From assembly GCF_014253075.1 (NCBI RefSeq), contig NZ_JACLZJ010000001.1:620001-684000 (forward strand): 64,000 bases of DNA, written 5' to 3'. This document shows positions 53,949 to 63,190 of the stretch, piece by piece. Every line of letters starts with the position of its first letter. Positions within the stretch are counted from its first letter, which is position 1. Source of the DNA: Ochrobactrum sp. CM-21-5. GTDB lineage: Bacteria; Pseudomonadota; Alphaproteobacteria; Rhizobiales; Rhizobiaceae. Under the pieces are notes generated by a model. That model saw nothing but the letters and a program-made list of their open reading frames with translations. It searched no databases and was not told the DNA's origin. The translations under genes and the position numbers were made by a program.

Positions 53949-53974
53949 TTACAAACATCCGTGTATGTTTAACT
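53949..53974. promoter_or_regulatory. Candidate BepR operator (AcrR-like palindrome)
   Basis: TTACAAACAT-CCGTGT-ATGTTTAACT has arms AAACAT and ATGTTT (53953-53970) and resembles, as recalled, the E. coli AcrR operator TACATACAT-n-ATGTATGTA in spacing and half-site. It is 36-61 bases upstream of the bepD start, where it would overlap the promoter. Confidence 0.6.
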
Positions 53975-54009
53975 GGCCGCATCGTGCGACAGCAAGGGCA
54001 ACTCCCACT

Positions 54010-55212
54010 ATGACCATGAACCGTTCAATTCGGCTTTTCGCGGCAGGGGCCGCATTTCTTTTTTTTGCAGGCCAGCCAGTTTTGGCACAGGCGCCTGGCG
54101 GAGCGACGCCCCCGCCCCCAAAAGTATCCATCGTCGAAATAAAGCCGCACGACGTTCCCGTGACGTATGAATATGCGGCCCGCATCAGCGCTTATCGCAA
54201 TGTTCAGGTGCGTGCGCGGGTGGGCGGCATTCTGCTACACCGCAATTTCATCGAAGGCACCGAAGTCAAGGCTGGCGAAGTGCTGTTCGAGATCGACCCG
54301 GCGCCTTACGAAGCCGAACTTGAAAAGGCGCAGGCGCAGGTCGCGCAGGCCGAGGCCCAGTATCGCCAGTCGATCCGCGATGCCGAACGCGCCGAGCAGC
54401 TTGTGCAGCAGAAGGTGCAGAGCACGGCAGTGCGCGATTCCGCTTTTGCGACCCGCGATCTGAACAAGGCGGCTGTGGCGGCCGCCAAGGCGCAATTGCG
54501 CACGGCGGAACTCAATGTGAGTTATACCAAGGTAACGGCCCCGATCAGTGGTATCACGAGCCTTGAGCAGGTTTCGGAAGGTAGCCTCATCGGCACGGAT
54601 GCGTCGTCCAGTCTGCTGACCTCTATCATGCAGCTCGACCCGGTTTATGTGAACTTCTCCTTCACGGACACGGAAGCAGCGGAGATCAACAAACTGCGCG
54701 AGGAACGCGGCGCGACGGGCGAGGATGCCAACCGGCTGAAGATCAAGGTGCTCTTCAGCGATGGTCAGGCTTACGATCACGAGGGTACGATCGACTTCAC
54801 CTCCTCGTCGCTCGATACCGAAACGGGAACGCTTGGTGTGCGCGCAGTTGTCGAAAATCCCGAACGCCGTCTCATTCCCGGCCAGTTCGTTCGCGCTGTC
54901 CTGCTTGGGATACAGGTGAAGGACGGCATCACGATCCCCAAGGCGGCGCTGCTTCAGGGGCCTCAGACGCAATTCGTCTATGTCGTCAACAAGGATAATG
55001 TTGTCGAGGTGCGGCCTATAAGCGTTGCACGCGAGCTTTCGGATGAATGGCTCATTTCCTCCGGTCTCAACGCTGGCGATAAAGTCATCGTCGAAGGCGT
55101 GATCAAGGCCGCTCCCGGCAGCCCGGTTCAGCCGGTAGAGGCGTCGGCCACCGGCGAAAAACAGGCATCGTCGGATGAAGCTGGAAAAGAACAGGCGGCA
55201 GGCAAGCAATGA
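54010..55212 (+). CDS. bepD: RND efflux periplasmic adaptor subunit (BepD-like)
   Basis: A 400-residue AcrA/MexA-type adaptor. The start at 54010 gives a Sec signal ([25 protein letters not shown]) with no lipobox Cys, so it is periplasmic rather than a lipoprotein. The lipoyl halves are [28 protein letters not shown]-like [13 protein letters not shown] near 78 and [10 protein letters not shown] near 178. An extended coiled-coil hairpin ([28 protein letters not shown], about 105-135) lies between. The C-terminal 25 residues are Glu/Lys/Ala-rich. It is co-translated with bepE (4-base overlap). Confidence 0.94.
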   Translation: MTMNRSIRLFAAGAAFLFFAGQPVLAQAPGGATPPPPKVSIVEIKPHDVPVTYEYAARISAYRNVQVRARVGGILLHRNFIEGTEVKAGEVLFEIDPAPYEAELEKAQAQVAQAEAQYRQSIRDAERAEQLVQQKVQSTAVRDSAFATRDLNKAAVAAAKAQLRTAELNVSYTKVTAPISGITSLEQVSEGSLIGTDASSSLLTSIMQLDPVYVNFSFTDTEAAEINKLREERGATGEDANRLKIKVLFSDGQAYDHEGTIDFTSSSLDTETGTLGVRAVVENPERRLIPGQFVRAVLLGIQVKDGITIPKAALLQGPQTQFVYVVNKDNVVEVRPISVARELSDEWLISSGLNAGDKVIVEGVIKAAPGSPVQPVEASATGEKQASSDEAGKEQAAGKQ

Positions 55213-58200
55213 ATAGATTCTTCGTCGACCGCCCCGTTTTTGCGGCGGTCATTTCCATTGTTCTCGTGCTGGCGGGTCTCATCTGCATCCGTATCCTGCC
55301 GGTTGCCCAGTATCCCGAGCTGACACCACCGCAGGTGGTCGTGAGCGCGACCTATCCGGGCGCGAGCGCTGAAACCGTTACACAGACCGTCGCCGCTCCG
55401 CTGGAGCAGCAGATCAACGGCGTCGAAAACATGCTCTATATGCAGTCTTCGAGCCTTGGCAGCGGCACCATGCAGCTGACCGTGACCTTCGCTCTGGGCA
55501 CCGACCCGGACCAGGCCACGATCAACGTCAACAACCGCGTCCAGCGCGCGACCTCTTCGCTGCCACAGGAAGTGCAGCGCCTTGGCGTGACGGTAGACAA
55601 GCGCTCCACGACCATTCTGGGCATGGTTGCCATGTTTGCCGAAGGCGATCGTTATGACCGTACCTATGTCGGCAACTATGCGCTTTTGAACGTGGTGGAC
55701 GACCTTAAGCGCCTTCCTGGCATCGGCGACGTACAGCTTCTCGGCAATATCGACTATTCGATGCGTGTCTGGCTGCGGCCCGACAAGCTTGCCCAGTACA
55801 ATCTGACGCCGACCGACGTTTCGACGGCCATTCAGGAGCAGAATGCGCAATTTGCGGCCGGCCGTTTCGGAGATCAGCCCGATCCGCATGCCGGACCATT
55901 CACCTATACGGCGACCACGCAGGGACGCTTGCCCGATGCCGCCGCATTCGAAAACATCATTCTGCGCTCAAGCGCGAACGCAGCCACGCTCCGGCTCAAG
56001 GATGTCGCCCGCGTCGAACTGGGCACGGAAAGCTATCTGGTTGACAGCAACCTGAATGGAACGCCCGCTGTTCCTATCGCCATCTATCTTCAGCCGGGTG
56101 CAAATGCGCTCAACACGATGGAACTCATCCAGAACCGGATGGAAGAGCTGAAGGCAAGCTTCCCGGCAGGCATCGATTATTCGATCCCGTTCGATACGAC
56201 CAGGTTCATCAAGGTCTCGGTCGAGGAAGTGATCCACACCTTCATCGAGGCGATCATCCTCGTGGTTCTGGTCGTGTTCATCTTCCTCCAGAACTGGCGC
56301 GCGACGCTTATTCCGGTGATCGCAGTGCCGATCTCCATCATCGGGACCTTCGCGGGTATGTATGTGCTCGGCTTCTCCATCAACCTGCTGACATTGTTCG
56401 GCCTGGTGCTCGCCATCGGTATCGTGGTGGACGATGCCATCGTGGTGCTGGAAAATGTCGAACGCATCATGAGTACCGAGAAGCTCTCGCCGCGAAAGGC
56501 CGCCATCAAGGCCATGAGCGAAGTGACGGGTCCGGTTATCGCCATCGTTCTCGTGCTCTGCGCGGTGTTCATTCCGGTTGCGTTCATGGGCGGTCTCGTC
56601 GGCGAGATGTACAAGCAGTTCGCCGTTACCATCGCGATTTCGGTGACGCTTTCTGGCATCGTGGCGCTGACGCTGACACCGGCGCTTTGCGCGCTGATCC
56701 TGAAGCCTGGTCATCATGAGCCGATCTTGCCGTTCCGCATTTTCAACCGGTTCTTCGACCGGGTGACGCAGGGCTATACCGCTGGCGTGCGCTTCTTTCT
56801 GAAGCGCGTCACCATCGGCTTGCTGATCTTCGCAGGGCTTCTCGGCGGCACTTATTATCTGTTCGAGAGGGTTCCTGGTTCGCTTTTGCCGGATGAAGAT
56901 CAGGGCTTCCTGTTCAGCGCCGCTATCCTGCCGCCAGCCGCGTCGCTGGAGCGGACGACCGCTGTGCTCAACGAAGCCAGTGACAATATCCGCAAGCATC
57001 CGGCTGTCGACAACGTCTTCGCCGTTTCGGGCTTCGACCTCCTGTCGGGCGGTCTGAAGACGAGCGCCGGCACGATGTTCATCATGCTCAAGGACTGGAA
57101 AGAACGCACGACGCCCGATATGGACGCGCGCAATCTGCCCGGAGCGATCATGGGCATGAATGCTGACATCAAGGACGGTATGATCCTTGCTTTCAATCCG
57201 CCGCCGATCATGGGGCTCAGCACCACGGGCGGTTTCGAGCTCTATGTTCAGGATCGCACCGGCGGCGGCGTGGAATCGCTGACGCAGGCCACGAAGCTTC
57301 TCACCGATGCAGCCAAGAAACGTCCGGAATTGCAAGGTGTGCGCACCACGTTCGATCCGAATGTCCCGCAATATGACATTCAGCTCGACCGCGAGAAGGC
57401 CAAGGCGATGGGCGTGCCGATCAATTCGGTGTTTACCGCCATGCAGGCGACCTTCGGCAGCCTCTATGTGAACGACTTCACGCTTTTCGGCCGTAACTAT
57501 CAGGTCAATCTGCAGTCGGAGGCCGACTTCCGTCGCGAGCCGAGCGATCTCAAGCATGTGTTCGTGCGGGCCAATTCCGGCAGCATGATCCCGTTGAGCG
57601 CGCTCGTCACCGTCAAGCGTATCGTCGGCCCGGACCAGCTTGAACGTTTCAATGCGTTCAACGCTGCTAAGGTCACCGGCAATCCGGCGCCCGGTTATAC
57701 GTCAGGCGATGCGATCAAGGCGATGCAGGAAGTGGCTGCCGAAGCGCTCCCGCAAGGCTACGAGATCGCCTGGACAGGCTCTGCCTATCAGGAAGTAAGC
57801 ACGAGCGGCACCGGAACGCAGGCGATGATATTCGGCCTGCTGATGGTGTTCCTCATTCTGGCAGCGCAATATGAGCGCTGGAGCCTGCCGCTTGCAGTCA
57901 TCACGGCTGTACCTTTCGCAATCTTCGGTGCGCTGCTTGCCACCGATCTGCGCGGCCTGACCAACGACGTCTACTTCCAGATCGGGTTGGTGACGCTAAT
58001 GGGGCTGGCAGCAAAGAACGCCATTCTGATCGTCGAGTTTGCTGTGCTGCAACGCGAGGAGGGCAAGTCCGCCATCGAGGCGGCAGCAGAAGCCGCCCGC
58101 CTGCGCTTCCGCCCGATCGTGATGACCTCATTGGCGTTCATCCTTGGTGTCGTACCGCTAGCGATCAGCACGGGGGCGGGCTCTGCCAGCCGCCACTCGA

Positions 58201-58373
58201 TCGGTACTGGCGTTATTGGCGGCATGCTGGCGGCGACCTTCATCGCGACTTTCTTCATTCCGATGTTCTATCGACTGATAGCGCGGAAGGATCCGAAGAA
58301 GCGGGAGGATGACGACGAAGTGTCGGTTCTGCCTGAAGCGTCCGGCACGCACGAGGCACCGGGCGGGCACTGA
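55209..58373 (+). CDS. bepE: RND multidrug efflux pump permease (BepE-like)
   Basis: A 1054-residue AcrB/MexB homologue. It begins [16 protein letters not shown], contains the TM4 motif [18 protein letters not shown] with the proton-relay Asp pair near 405, [14 protein letters not shown] near the start of the second half (about 560) and [17 protein letters not shown] near 935. The full two-repeat, 12-helix architecture is present. It exports dyes, detergents and antibiotics through an outer-membrane TolC-like protein, not encoded here. Its ATGA start overlaps bepD. Confidence 0.96.
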   Translation: MNRFFVDRPVFAAVISIVLVLAGLICIRILPVAQYPELTPPQVVVSATYPGASAETVTQTVAAPLEQQINGVENMLYMQSSSLGSGTMQLTVTFALGTDPDQATINVNNRVQRATSSLPQEVQRLGVTVDKRSTTILGMVAMFAEGDRYDRTYVGNYALLNVVDDLKRLPGIGDVQLLGNIDYSMRVWLRPDKLAQYNLTPTDVSTAIQEQNAQFAAGRFGDQPDPHAGPFTYTATTQGRLPDAAAFENIILRSSANAATLRLKDVARVELGTESYLVDSNLNGTPAVPIAIYLQPGANALNTMELIQNRMEELKASFPAGIDYSIPFDTTRFIKVSVEEVIHTFIEAIILVVLVVFIFLQNWRATLIPVIAVPISIIGTFAGMYVLGFSINLLTLFGLVLAIGIVVDDAIVVLENVERIMSTEKLSPRKAAIKAMSEVTGPVIAIVLVLCAVFIPVAFMGGLVGEMYKQFAVTIAISVTLSGIVALTLTPALCALILKPGHHEPILPFRIFNRFFDRVTQGYTAGVRFFLKRVTIGLLIFAGLLGGTYYLFERVPGSLLPDEDQGFLFSAAILPPAASLERTTAVLNEASDNIRKHPAVDNVFAVSGFDLLSGGLKTSAGTMFIMLKDWKERTTPDMDARNLPGAIMGMNADIKDGMILAFNPPPIMGLSTTGGFELYVQDRTGGGVESLTQATKLLTDAAKKRPELQGVRTTFDPNVPQYDIQLDREKAKAMGVPINSVFTAMQATFGSLYVNDFTLFGRNYQVNLQSEADFRREPSDLKHVFVRANSGSMIPLSALVTVKRIVGPDQLERFNAFNAAKVTGNPAPGYTSGDAIKAMQEVAAEALPQGYEIAWTGSAYQEVSTSGTGTQAMIFGLLMVFLILAAQYERWSLPLAVITAVPFAIFGALLATDLRGLTNDVYFQIGLVTLMGLAAKNAILIVEFAVLQREEGKSAIEAAAEAARLRFRPIVMTSLAFILGVVPLAISTGAGSASRHSIGTGVIGGMLAATFIATFFIPMFYRLIARKDPKKREDDDEVSVLPEASGTHEAPGGH

Positions 58374-58407
58374 TGCCTCGCATTGCGTCTCCCCAAAAGC
58401 GGGAGAC

Positions 58408-58499
58408 GCTCCTGAGCGTTTCCAGCAAAAATGCGTAGCGGTTTCACGCAGCATGGACTAGGAGCGTTTCTGGCGTTCCGTCTAAACTGGAACCGCTCC
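58408..58499 (+). repeat. Interspersed palindromic repeat copy (GAGCGTTTCCAGCAAAA type)
   Basis: GAGCGTTTCCAGCAAAAATGCGTAGCGGTTTC..., followed by GGAGCGTTTCTGGCG... and the complementary TAAACTGGAACCGCTCC. It shares its core with the copy after ureA (7727). It lies between the bepE stop and its terminator. Confidence 0.65.
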
Positions 58500-58502
58500 A
58501 AC

Positions 58503-58532
58503 AAAAAGCCCCGCTGCAAGGCGGGGCTTTTT
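58503..58532 (+). terminator. Rho-independent terminator after bepE
   Basis: AAAAAGCCCCGC (58503-58514), a 6-base loop TGCAAG and GCGGGGCTTTTT (58521-58532), with A and T tracts on both sides. It ends the bepDE operon and can stop reading from the small gene at 58605 as well. Confidence 0.93.
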
Positions 58533-58579
58533 CATCTGGATATATATGCTTGTGTGTTTCTATTTGTGGCCTCGCCACG

Positions 58580-58608
58580 CCCGAAATCTGAATGTCGATT
58601 GGCCCTAA
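58580..58608. repeat. 29-bp direct repeat, copy 2 (3' end of the small membrane gene)
   Basis: CCCGAAATCTGAATGTCGATTGGCCCTAA covers the TAG stop of the 55-residue gene (CTA on the plus strand) and 25 bases beyond. It differs from copy 1 at 53183-53211 at one base and has the same orientation. Confidence 0.9.
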
Positions 58609-58772
58609 TGAAGCATCGAAGCTATGCTTTGGAAGATTGCCCAGCCCAGGAACGCGGCGGGTACGGTCAGTACCGCCAGCATGATCCCAAGAAAGACATA
58701 TGCCGCTTCGTTCGGTGAACGTCGCGTTTGTTCCGGAGCTTTGTGCCAATGAGCAGGAACGCCGTCAAACAT
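58605..58772 (-). CDS. Small single-pass membrane protein (55 aa), unknown function
   Basis: A 55-residue peptide with a polar N-terminus (MFDGVPAHWHKAPEQTRRSPNEA) and one membrane helix (AYVFLGIMLAVLTVPAAFLGWAIF). The start at 58772 has an excellent GGAGG ribosome site 10 bases upstream; a longer in-frame start at 58796 has none. It could be a small inner-membrane accessory subunit, by analogy with AcrZ-like peptides beside RND pumps, but that is conjecture. It is convergent with bepE and shares its 3' end with the bepR 3' end (29-bp repeat). Confidence 0.75.
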   Translation of the reverse strand: MFDGVPAHWHKAPEQTRRSPNEAAYVFLGIMLAVLTVPAAFLGWAIFQSIASMLH

Positions 58773-59162
58773 GGTATAAATCCTCCTTATCCCCATATTT
58801 GATTATTGGGGCTGGATGGATTTCTTCAAGTCAAAATAAATCGATATGTTTTTACTGGCCATTGTGATAAAAGCGGCGCAATGTTAATGGGCAGTGAGGC
58901 TTGTTTATTCGTAAATTCCGCCTATATCTATCTCATGCTTTTGTTTTTAAATATTTTTACTTTTGTACTGTAAGTATTGTTTTGTCGGAAGTTTCGAAAT
59001 TTTCTGAAAATTGAATCACTGGATTGTGGGCGATGCGTCAATATGGCACGCAATCGGCATGGAAGTTCCGGCACCGTTTTGCAATCGGAGGCTGGCCCGC
59101 TCTGGCTGGTGGGCCGATGGCGGGGATGTCGAAGTGCGGAAGAGTTGTCGGTTTGCGCCGTC
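58773..59162. other. AT-rich intergenic region, no gene recognised
   Basis: These 390 bases contain A/T-rich stretches (for example 58890-59010) with no convincing reading frame or ribosome site; short frames here lack codon-use support. They include the promoter region of the small gene at 58605-58772 and the 3' end of the binding-protein gene at 59163. The final 130 bases are GC-rich and may be decayed coding sequence. Confidence 0.4.
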
Positions 59163-60008
59163 TCAATAGAAACTTGTTGGGAAATATCGCAGATAAAGCT
59201 CGGTCAGCGTACCCTTTTGCTGCAATGCCTGAAGAGCGTTGTTGAACGCACTGGCGATTGTGGCGTTATTTTGCGTTACGGCGATACTTAATCCGGGGCC
59301 AAGATATTGGGGCGCCAGGTAGGGCCCGTCTGTGAAGGTGCAGCAGGTGCTGCCGTCTGTTCCATTGAGCCAGAATGACAGCGCCATGCCATCGTCGAAT
59401 ACGGCATCGAGCTTTCCTTTGGCCAGATCGGCGAGCATGGCTGGCCGGTCCGGATAGGGGGATGCGACCGCTTTGGGGAAATAGGTCTTCAAAAGCTGCT
59501 CATGGGCCGTATGGGCGATGACGCCGACGGATTTCCCGCTGGTGGCGACGGTCGCCGGTTGGGTGAAAGCTTTGGCATTGGTCGTCGCGAACCTCGCGGG
59601 CAGGCGCATGTAGGAGCGTGAGAAGATGAACTTTTCCCGATTCGCTTCTGTTGGTCTCCACCCGGCAATAATGGCGTCGGCTTCGCCGTCGAGCAGGCGC
59701 TTTTCAAGTTCCCCCCATGGCACGGCTTCAATCTGGCAGATGGCGTCTATGTCGAGCTGGCGGCACAGCGCCTTGGCGAGATCGACATTATATCCGGATA
59801 GTCGCCCTTCATTATTGAGCATATTGAAGGGTGGAAAATCTACGGTCGTGAGAAAACGAAGCCGGTTGAGTCCCTGCAGTGAGGGCAGGGGCAATCGTTC
59901 CTTCTGATTGAAGAAATTCGGCGCAGCCGGGCTGGCACCGGCATAATCGACCGGAAAGTGCAGCAGGGCGCTGACGGCAATCAAAAGTCTTGGTAGGCGG
60001 CGTTTCAT
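59163..60008 (-). CDS. Periplasmic amino-acid-type substrate-binding protein (SBP family 3)
   Basis: A 281-residue protein with a Sec signal (MKRRLPRLLIAVSALLHFPVDYAGA) and a family 3 bilobed fold. Typical segments are LRFLTTVDFPPFNMLNNEGRLSGYNVDLAKALC near residues 49-82 (read in segments), EAVPWGELEKRLLDGEADAIIAGWRPTEANRE near 98-128, and LAKGKLDAVFDDG near 195. No permease or ATPase gene adjoins it, so it is an orphan receptor, or a sensor for another system. Its ligand is unknown. Confidence 0.88.
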   Translation of the reverse strand: MKRRLPRLLIAVSALLHFPVDYAGASPAAPNFFNQKERLPLPSLQGLNRLRFLTTVDFPPFNMLNNEGRLSGYNVDLAKALCRQLDIDAICQIEAVPWGELEKRLLDGEADAIIAGWRPTEANREKFIFSRSYMRLPARFATTNAKAFTQPATVATSGKSVGVIAHTAHEQLLKTYFPKAVASPYPDRPAMLADLAKGKLDAVFDDGMALSFWLNGTDGSTCCTFTDGPYLAPQYLGPGLSIAVTQNNATIASAFNNALQALQQKGTLTELYLRYFPTSFY

Positions 60009-60132
60009 CAGGAGAAATCCTATAGGGCCGCCTATAATTTCGCGTTAATGCCAGGCAGGCAAGAGGCTATCCACCGAGTGTGGACTATTGCGAAGATTCC
60101 AGTTGAATTTGGAAAATATAACATTACTTTAA

Positions 60133-60152
60133 ATTGTGTAAAAGAACACAAT
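60133..60152. promoter_or_regulatory. 20-bp dyad in the AT-rich leader of the glycosyltransferase gene
   Basis: ATTGTGT-AAAAGA-ACACAAT is a perfect 7-bp inverted repeat 92 bases upstream of the glycosyltransferase start. It lies in a 235-base divergent gap that is far more AT-rich than the flanking genes. It could be a regulator's operator or a hairpin in the leader RNA; which is not decidable from sequence. Confidence 0.5.
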
Positions 60153-60243
60153 AAATCCATAATATAATGAGGTCCTTAAGTTATAATTGAAGTATAAACT
60201 AAAAAACAATACAATAATAAATACAATATAGTGCGGGGGTACT

Positions 60244-62121
60244 ATGAGGGGAGAATCGAAAAGTTTCGATCTGGAGATATGCAGTGCCATATCTGCCAGA
60301 TTGGAAAGGCGTGGCGTGTCACGCGGCTGGCTATTGCGGGCGTATAATGCAGCTGTACACAACGGAACTTTCTTTTGTGATGAGCTGACACACCAGCCAG
60401 GTGTGGAGGAAATACAGGTTTATGAAGCGATGGCGGAATTTCTCGGTCTATCGTTTGTAGGCGAGATATTGCCATCCCGAATCTTTGTATCGGGCGAGGA
60501 GCCTCCGTCAATCTTTGCCGAGGCCCGACAGGTTATGGTGATTGGCGAAGACGGCGGAACCTATCTCTATATCGCACCGAAAGAAAACCATATCAAAAAA
60601 CTGCGTGATCATATGCGGGAGGCGCCGGAGCTGCGTGAGCGTATTCGCATTTGCACACCGGCATTCCTTAATCAGATATTGCGGCTGCGCCATCAGAAGG
60701 AACTTATTGCCCGCGCGCATGAAATGACGCCGCAACCGCTTTCCGCTATACGCGTTCTTGAGACGCCGCAGGCCTTCGTCATTGCGATAGGGCTTTATTC
60801 ATTCATTGCATGCGCCATCAACTGGCCGCTGAAAACGCTGCTTGTTCTGCATGTCTTTTTCACGCTGTTTTTCTTTGGATGCGTATTGATCCGGCTGTTC
60901 GCGGCAGCCTCTGGACGCCGTCTGCGCTTTCCGGAAATCAGACCGTTCAAACCTCGTGATTTGCCGATCTATTCTATACTTGTCCCGCTCTACCGGGAAA
61001 AAGAGGTCGTCGGCCAGCTGATAGCCGCTCTAGAGCGCCTGAACTGGCCACACAGCAAGCTCGATATCAAGCTGGTTTGTGAGAAGGACGACTTCGATAC
61101 TATCTCCGCGATACGGGACGGCAAACTGCCATCCTGTTTCGAACTCATCCTCGTGCCGTCTGGTGGACCCCGGACGAAACCCAAGGCATTGAACTATGCC
61201 TTGCAGTTTGCACGGGGTGAAATCGTGGCGATCTTCGACGCGGAAGATCGTCCGCACCCCGATCAGCTTCTGGAGGCCTGGCAGGCGTTCCAGGCAGGCG
61301 GAGAAAAGCTGGGCTGCGTTCAGGCACCTTTGATTATCGGCAATTTCCGTCGCAACCTGCTCACCCGCATGTTTGCCTTCGAATATGCGGCGCTGTTCCG
61401 CGGCCTGCTGCCGTGGCTTGCCACGCGCGGGCTGGTGATACCGCTGGGCGGCACGTCAAATCATTTCCGGCGCTCCTGTCTGGAAAAGGTTGGCGGCTGG
61501 GATGCCTACAATGTCACGGAAGATGCGGATCTCGGCTTTCGGCTGGCCAGGTTCGGCTACAGGATCGGTGTGATCAAGCGCGGTACGATCGAGGATGCGC
61601 CGGAGGATTATCATGTATGGCGCAAGCAGCGCACCCGATGGCTGAAGGGCTGGATACAGACCTGGCTGGTCCATGGCCGTCAGCCATACAATACAGGCCG
61701 TGAGCTGGGCTGGTGGCGGTTCATCGTCAGCCAGATCTACATCGTTGGCATCATAAGTTCAGCCCTCCTGCATCCCTTCATGTTGCTCATGCTGGCGGCG
61801 CTTCTGGTTGCGCTGGCGTTCGGTCCGCTCACCGCTGGCTATCTCTGGTTGCTCGGCCTTGACGTGGTCAACATTCTTCTGGCCTATCTAAGCTTCTACC
61901 TTCTGGGCGCAAAAACTATGGAGCGCACGGAACTTCGCGGCTATGCTTATCTTCTCGCGGTGCCGGTCTATTGGGTGTTCATTTCGCTGTCGGCCTGGCG
62001 GGCGGTGTGGCAGCTGGTGCGAAAGCCGCATTTGTGGGAAAAGACCCCGCACCAGCCGAGCGTTTTCTATATCGCGTCGGAAGAGGCGAGAAATGCCGAG
62101 CCACGTCCGATAATGGATTGA
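60244..62121 (+). CDS. Envelope glycosyltransferase family 2 with an N-terminal MshEN-like domain
   Basis: A 625-residue membrane glycosyltransferase. Residues 1-165 form a soluble domain resembling the GspE/MshE N-terminal fold, with [14 protein letters not shown] near 27 and [14 protein letters not shown] near 60. Two membrane helices follow (about 178-225), then a GT2 catalytic domain with [14 protein letters not shown] near 242, the first Asp motif [13 protein letters not shown] near 332, [14 protein letters not shown] near 427 and the [13 protein letters not shown] processive motif near 460. C-terminal helices complete the channel. The architecture suggests an inner-membrane polysaccharide synthase. 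A GGGGG ribosome site precedes the ATG. Its 3' end overlaps ppk2 by 55 bases. Confidence 0.88.
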   Translation: MRGESKSFDLEICSAISARLERRGVSRGWLLRAYNAAVHNGTFFCDELTHQPGVEEIQVYEAMAEFLGLSFVGEILPSRIFVSGEEPPSIFAEARQVMVIGEDGGTYLYIAPKENHIKKLRDHMREAPELRERIRICTPAFLNQILRLRHQKELIARAHEMTPQPLSAIRVLETPQAFVIAIGLYSFIACAINWPLKTLLVLHVFFTLFFFGCVLIRLFAAASGRRLRFPEIRPFKPRDLPIYSILVPLYREKEVVGQLIAALERLNWPHSKLDIKLVCEKDDFDTISAIRDGKLPSCFELILVPSGGPRTKPKALNYALQFARGEIVAIFDAEDRPHPDQLLEAWQAFQAGGEKLGCVQAPLIIGNFRRNLLTRMFAFEYAALFRGLLPWLATRGLVIPLGGTSNHFRRSCLEKVGGWDAYNVTEDADLGFRLARFGYRIGVIKRGTIEDAPEDYHVWRKQRTRWLKGWIQTWLVHGRQPYNTGRELGWWRFIVSQIYIVGIISSALLHPFMLLMLAALLVALAFGPLTAGYLWLLGLDVVNILLAYLSFYLLGAKTMERTELRGYAYLLAVPVYWVFISLSAWRAVWQLVRKPHLWEKTPHQPSVFYIASEEARNAEPRPIMD

Positions 62122-63008
62122 TCTTCCGCGCCGATGGCGTCGAGATCGCGTCCCTCATAGGGCAGTGACAGCAGGATGCGCCGGATTGCAGCCAGTCTGG
62201 CGCGTCTCTTGTCGTTGGACCGGATGATGGTCCACGGCGCATAGCCGCTATCGGTGCGATCCAGCATGGTGTGGAGCGCGGCGGAATAATCGTGCCAGCG
62301 TGAAATGCCGGCGACGTCCATGGGTGAGAATTTCCAGTTCTTCAGTGGGCTGTGACGGCGTTCATGAAAGCGCTTCAGCTGCATTTCCTGTCCGATGTCG
62401 AGCCAGAATTTGAACAGGTGAATCCCGTCGGTCACGATCATACGCTCGAAGTCGGGCGTCTCTGTCAGGAATGTTTCGAGCTGTGTCGGCGTGCAGAATC
62501 CCATGACCTGTTCCACACCGGCCCTGTTGTACCAGGAACGGTCAAAAGTAACGAACTCACCCGCCGTTGGAAAATGCGCAACATAGCGCTGGAAATACCA
62601 CTGGCCGCTTTCGGTCTCGGTGGGCTTGGGCAGCGCGACATTGCGTGCGGTGCGGGGGTTCATGAATTGCCGGATGGTGAAGATCGTGCCGCCTTTTCCG
62701 GCAGCGTCCCGCCCCTCGAAAACGCTCACGACCCGCCCGCCGGTTTCCTGAAGCCAATATTGCATTTTCACAAGTTCGATCTGCAATGCTTTCAAGACGG
62801 CCTTGTATTCGTCAGACTTCATTTTCTCCGGATAAGGATAGTTGCCTGACTGCAAGGCATGATCGTCGACCCAGTTCGGGAGCTTGGGATTATCAATGTC
62901 AAATTTGCGAATTTCTCCGTCGATCTCCAGCCTGATCGGTTTGATGCTGGCCAGAGACACGGTATTTTTGCTCTTCTTCTTGTTAGCTGTCTTGGAACTG
63001 TCACCCAC
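62067..63008 (-). CDS. ppk2: Polyphosphate kinase 2
   Basis: A 313-residue PPK2-family enzyme. Walker [10 protein letters not shown] is near residues 99-107, preceded by VFE; Walker B-like [11 protein letters not shown] is near 154-164; the lid-module residues FKFWLDIG are near 205-212. The class I, single-domain length suggests polyphosphate-dependent nucleotide phosphorylation (probably NDP to NTP). The N-terminus is Lys/Ser-rich. It is divergent from phoR across a 182-base gap, so phosphate control is plausible. Its 3' end overlaps the convergent glycosyltransferase gene by 55 bases. Confidence 0.94.
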   Translation of the reverse strand: MGDSSKTANKKKSKNTVSLASIKPIRLEIDGEIRKFDIDNPKLPNWVDDHALQSGNYPYPEKMKSDEYKAVLKALQIELVKMQYWLQETGGRVVSVFEGRDAAGKGGTIFTIRQFMNPRTARNVALPKPTETESGQWYFQRYVAHFPTAGEFVTFDRSWYNRAGVEQVMGFCTPTQLETFLTETPDFERMIVTDGIHLFKFWLDIGQEMQLKRFHERRHSPLKNWKFSPMDVAGISRWHDYSAALHTMLDRTDSGYAPWTIIRSNDKRRARLAAIRRILLSLPYEGRDLDAIGAEDQSIIGRGSAFLASSDAI

Positions 63009-63190
63009 GGCAAATCCCTTTCGTTTATATCAAGGCATGATATGGGCTGTTTGAAAGCTGGGTAAAGGACGCTTTTCCAGATTTCGGCCAAGCCGTGTGG
63101 ACAGCCATGTTTGGGGACGTGGTATGAACGTAACTGGCACAAAAACGTCCCTGGGGCTGATTGAACGGGAAGTGTCTGAAGGAAAACCGG

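Noticed and set aside
55968-57557. 529-codon open frame antisense to bepE
   Set aside because: Shadow frame of a strongly conserved RND permease; no domain recognisable.
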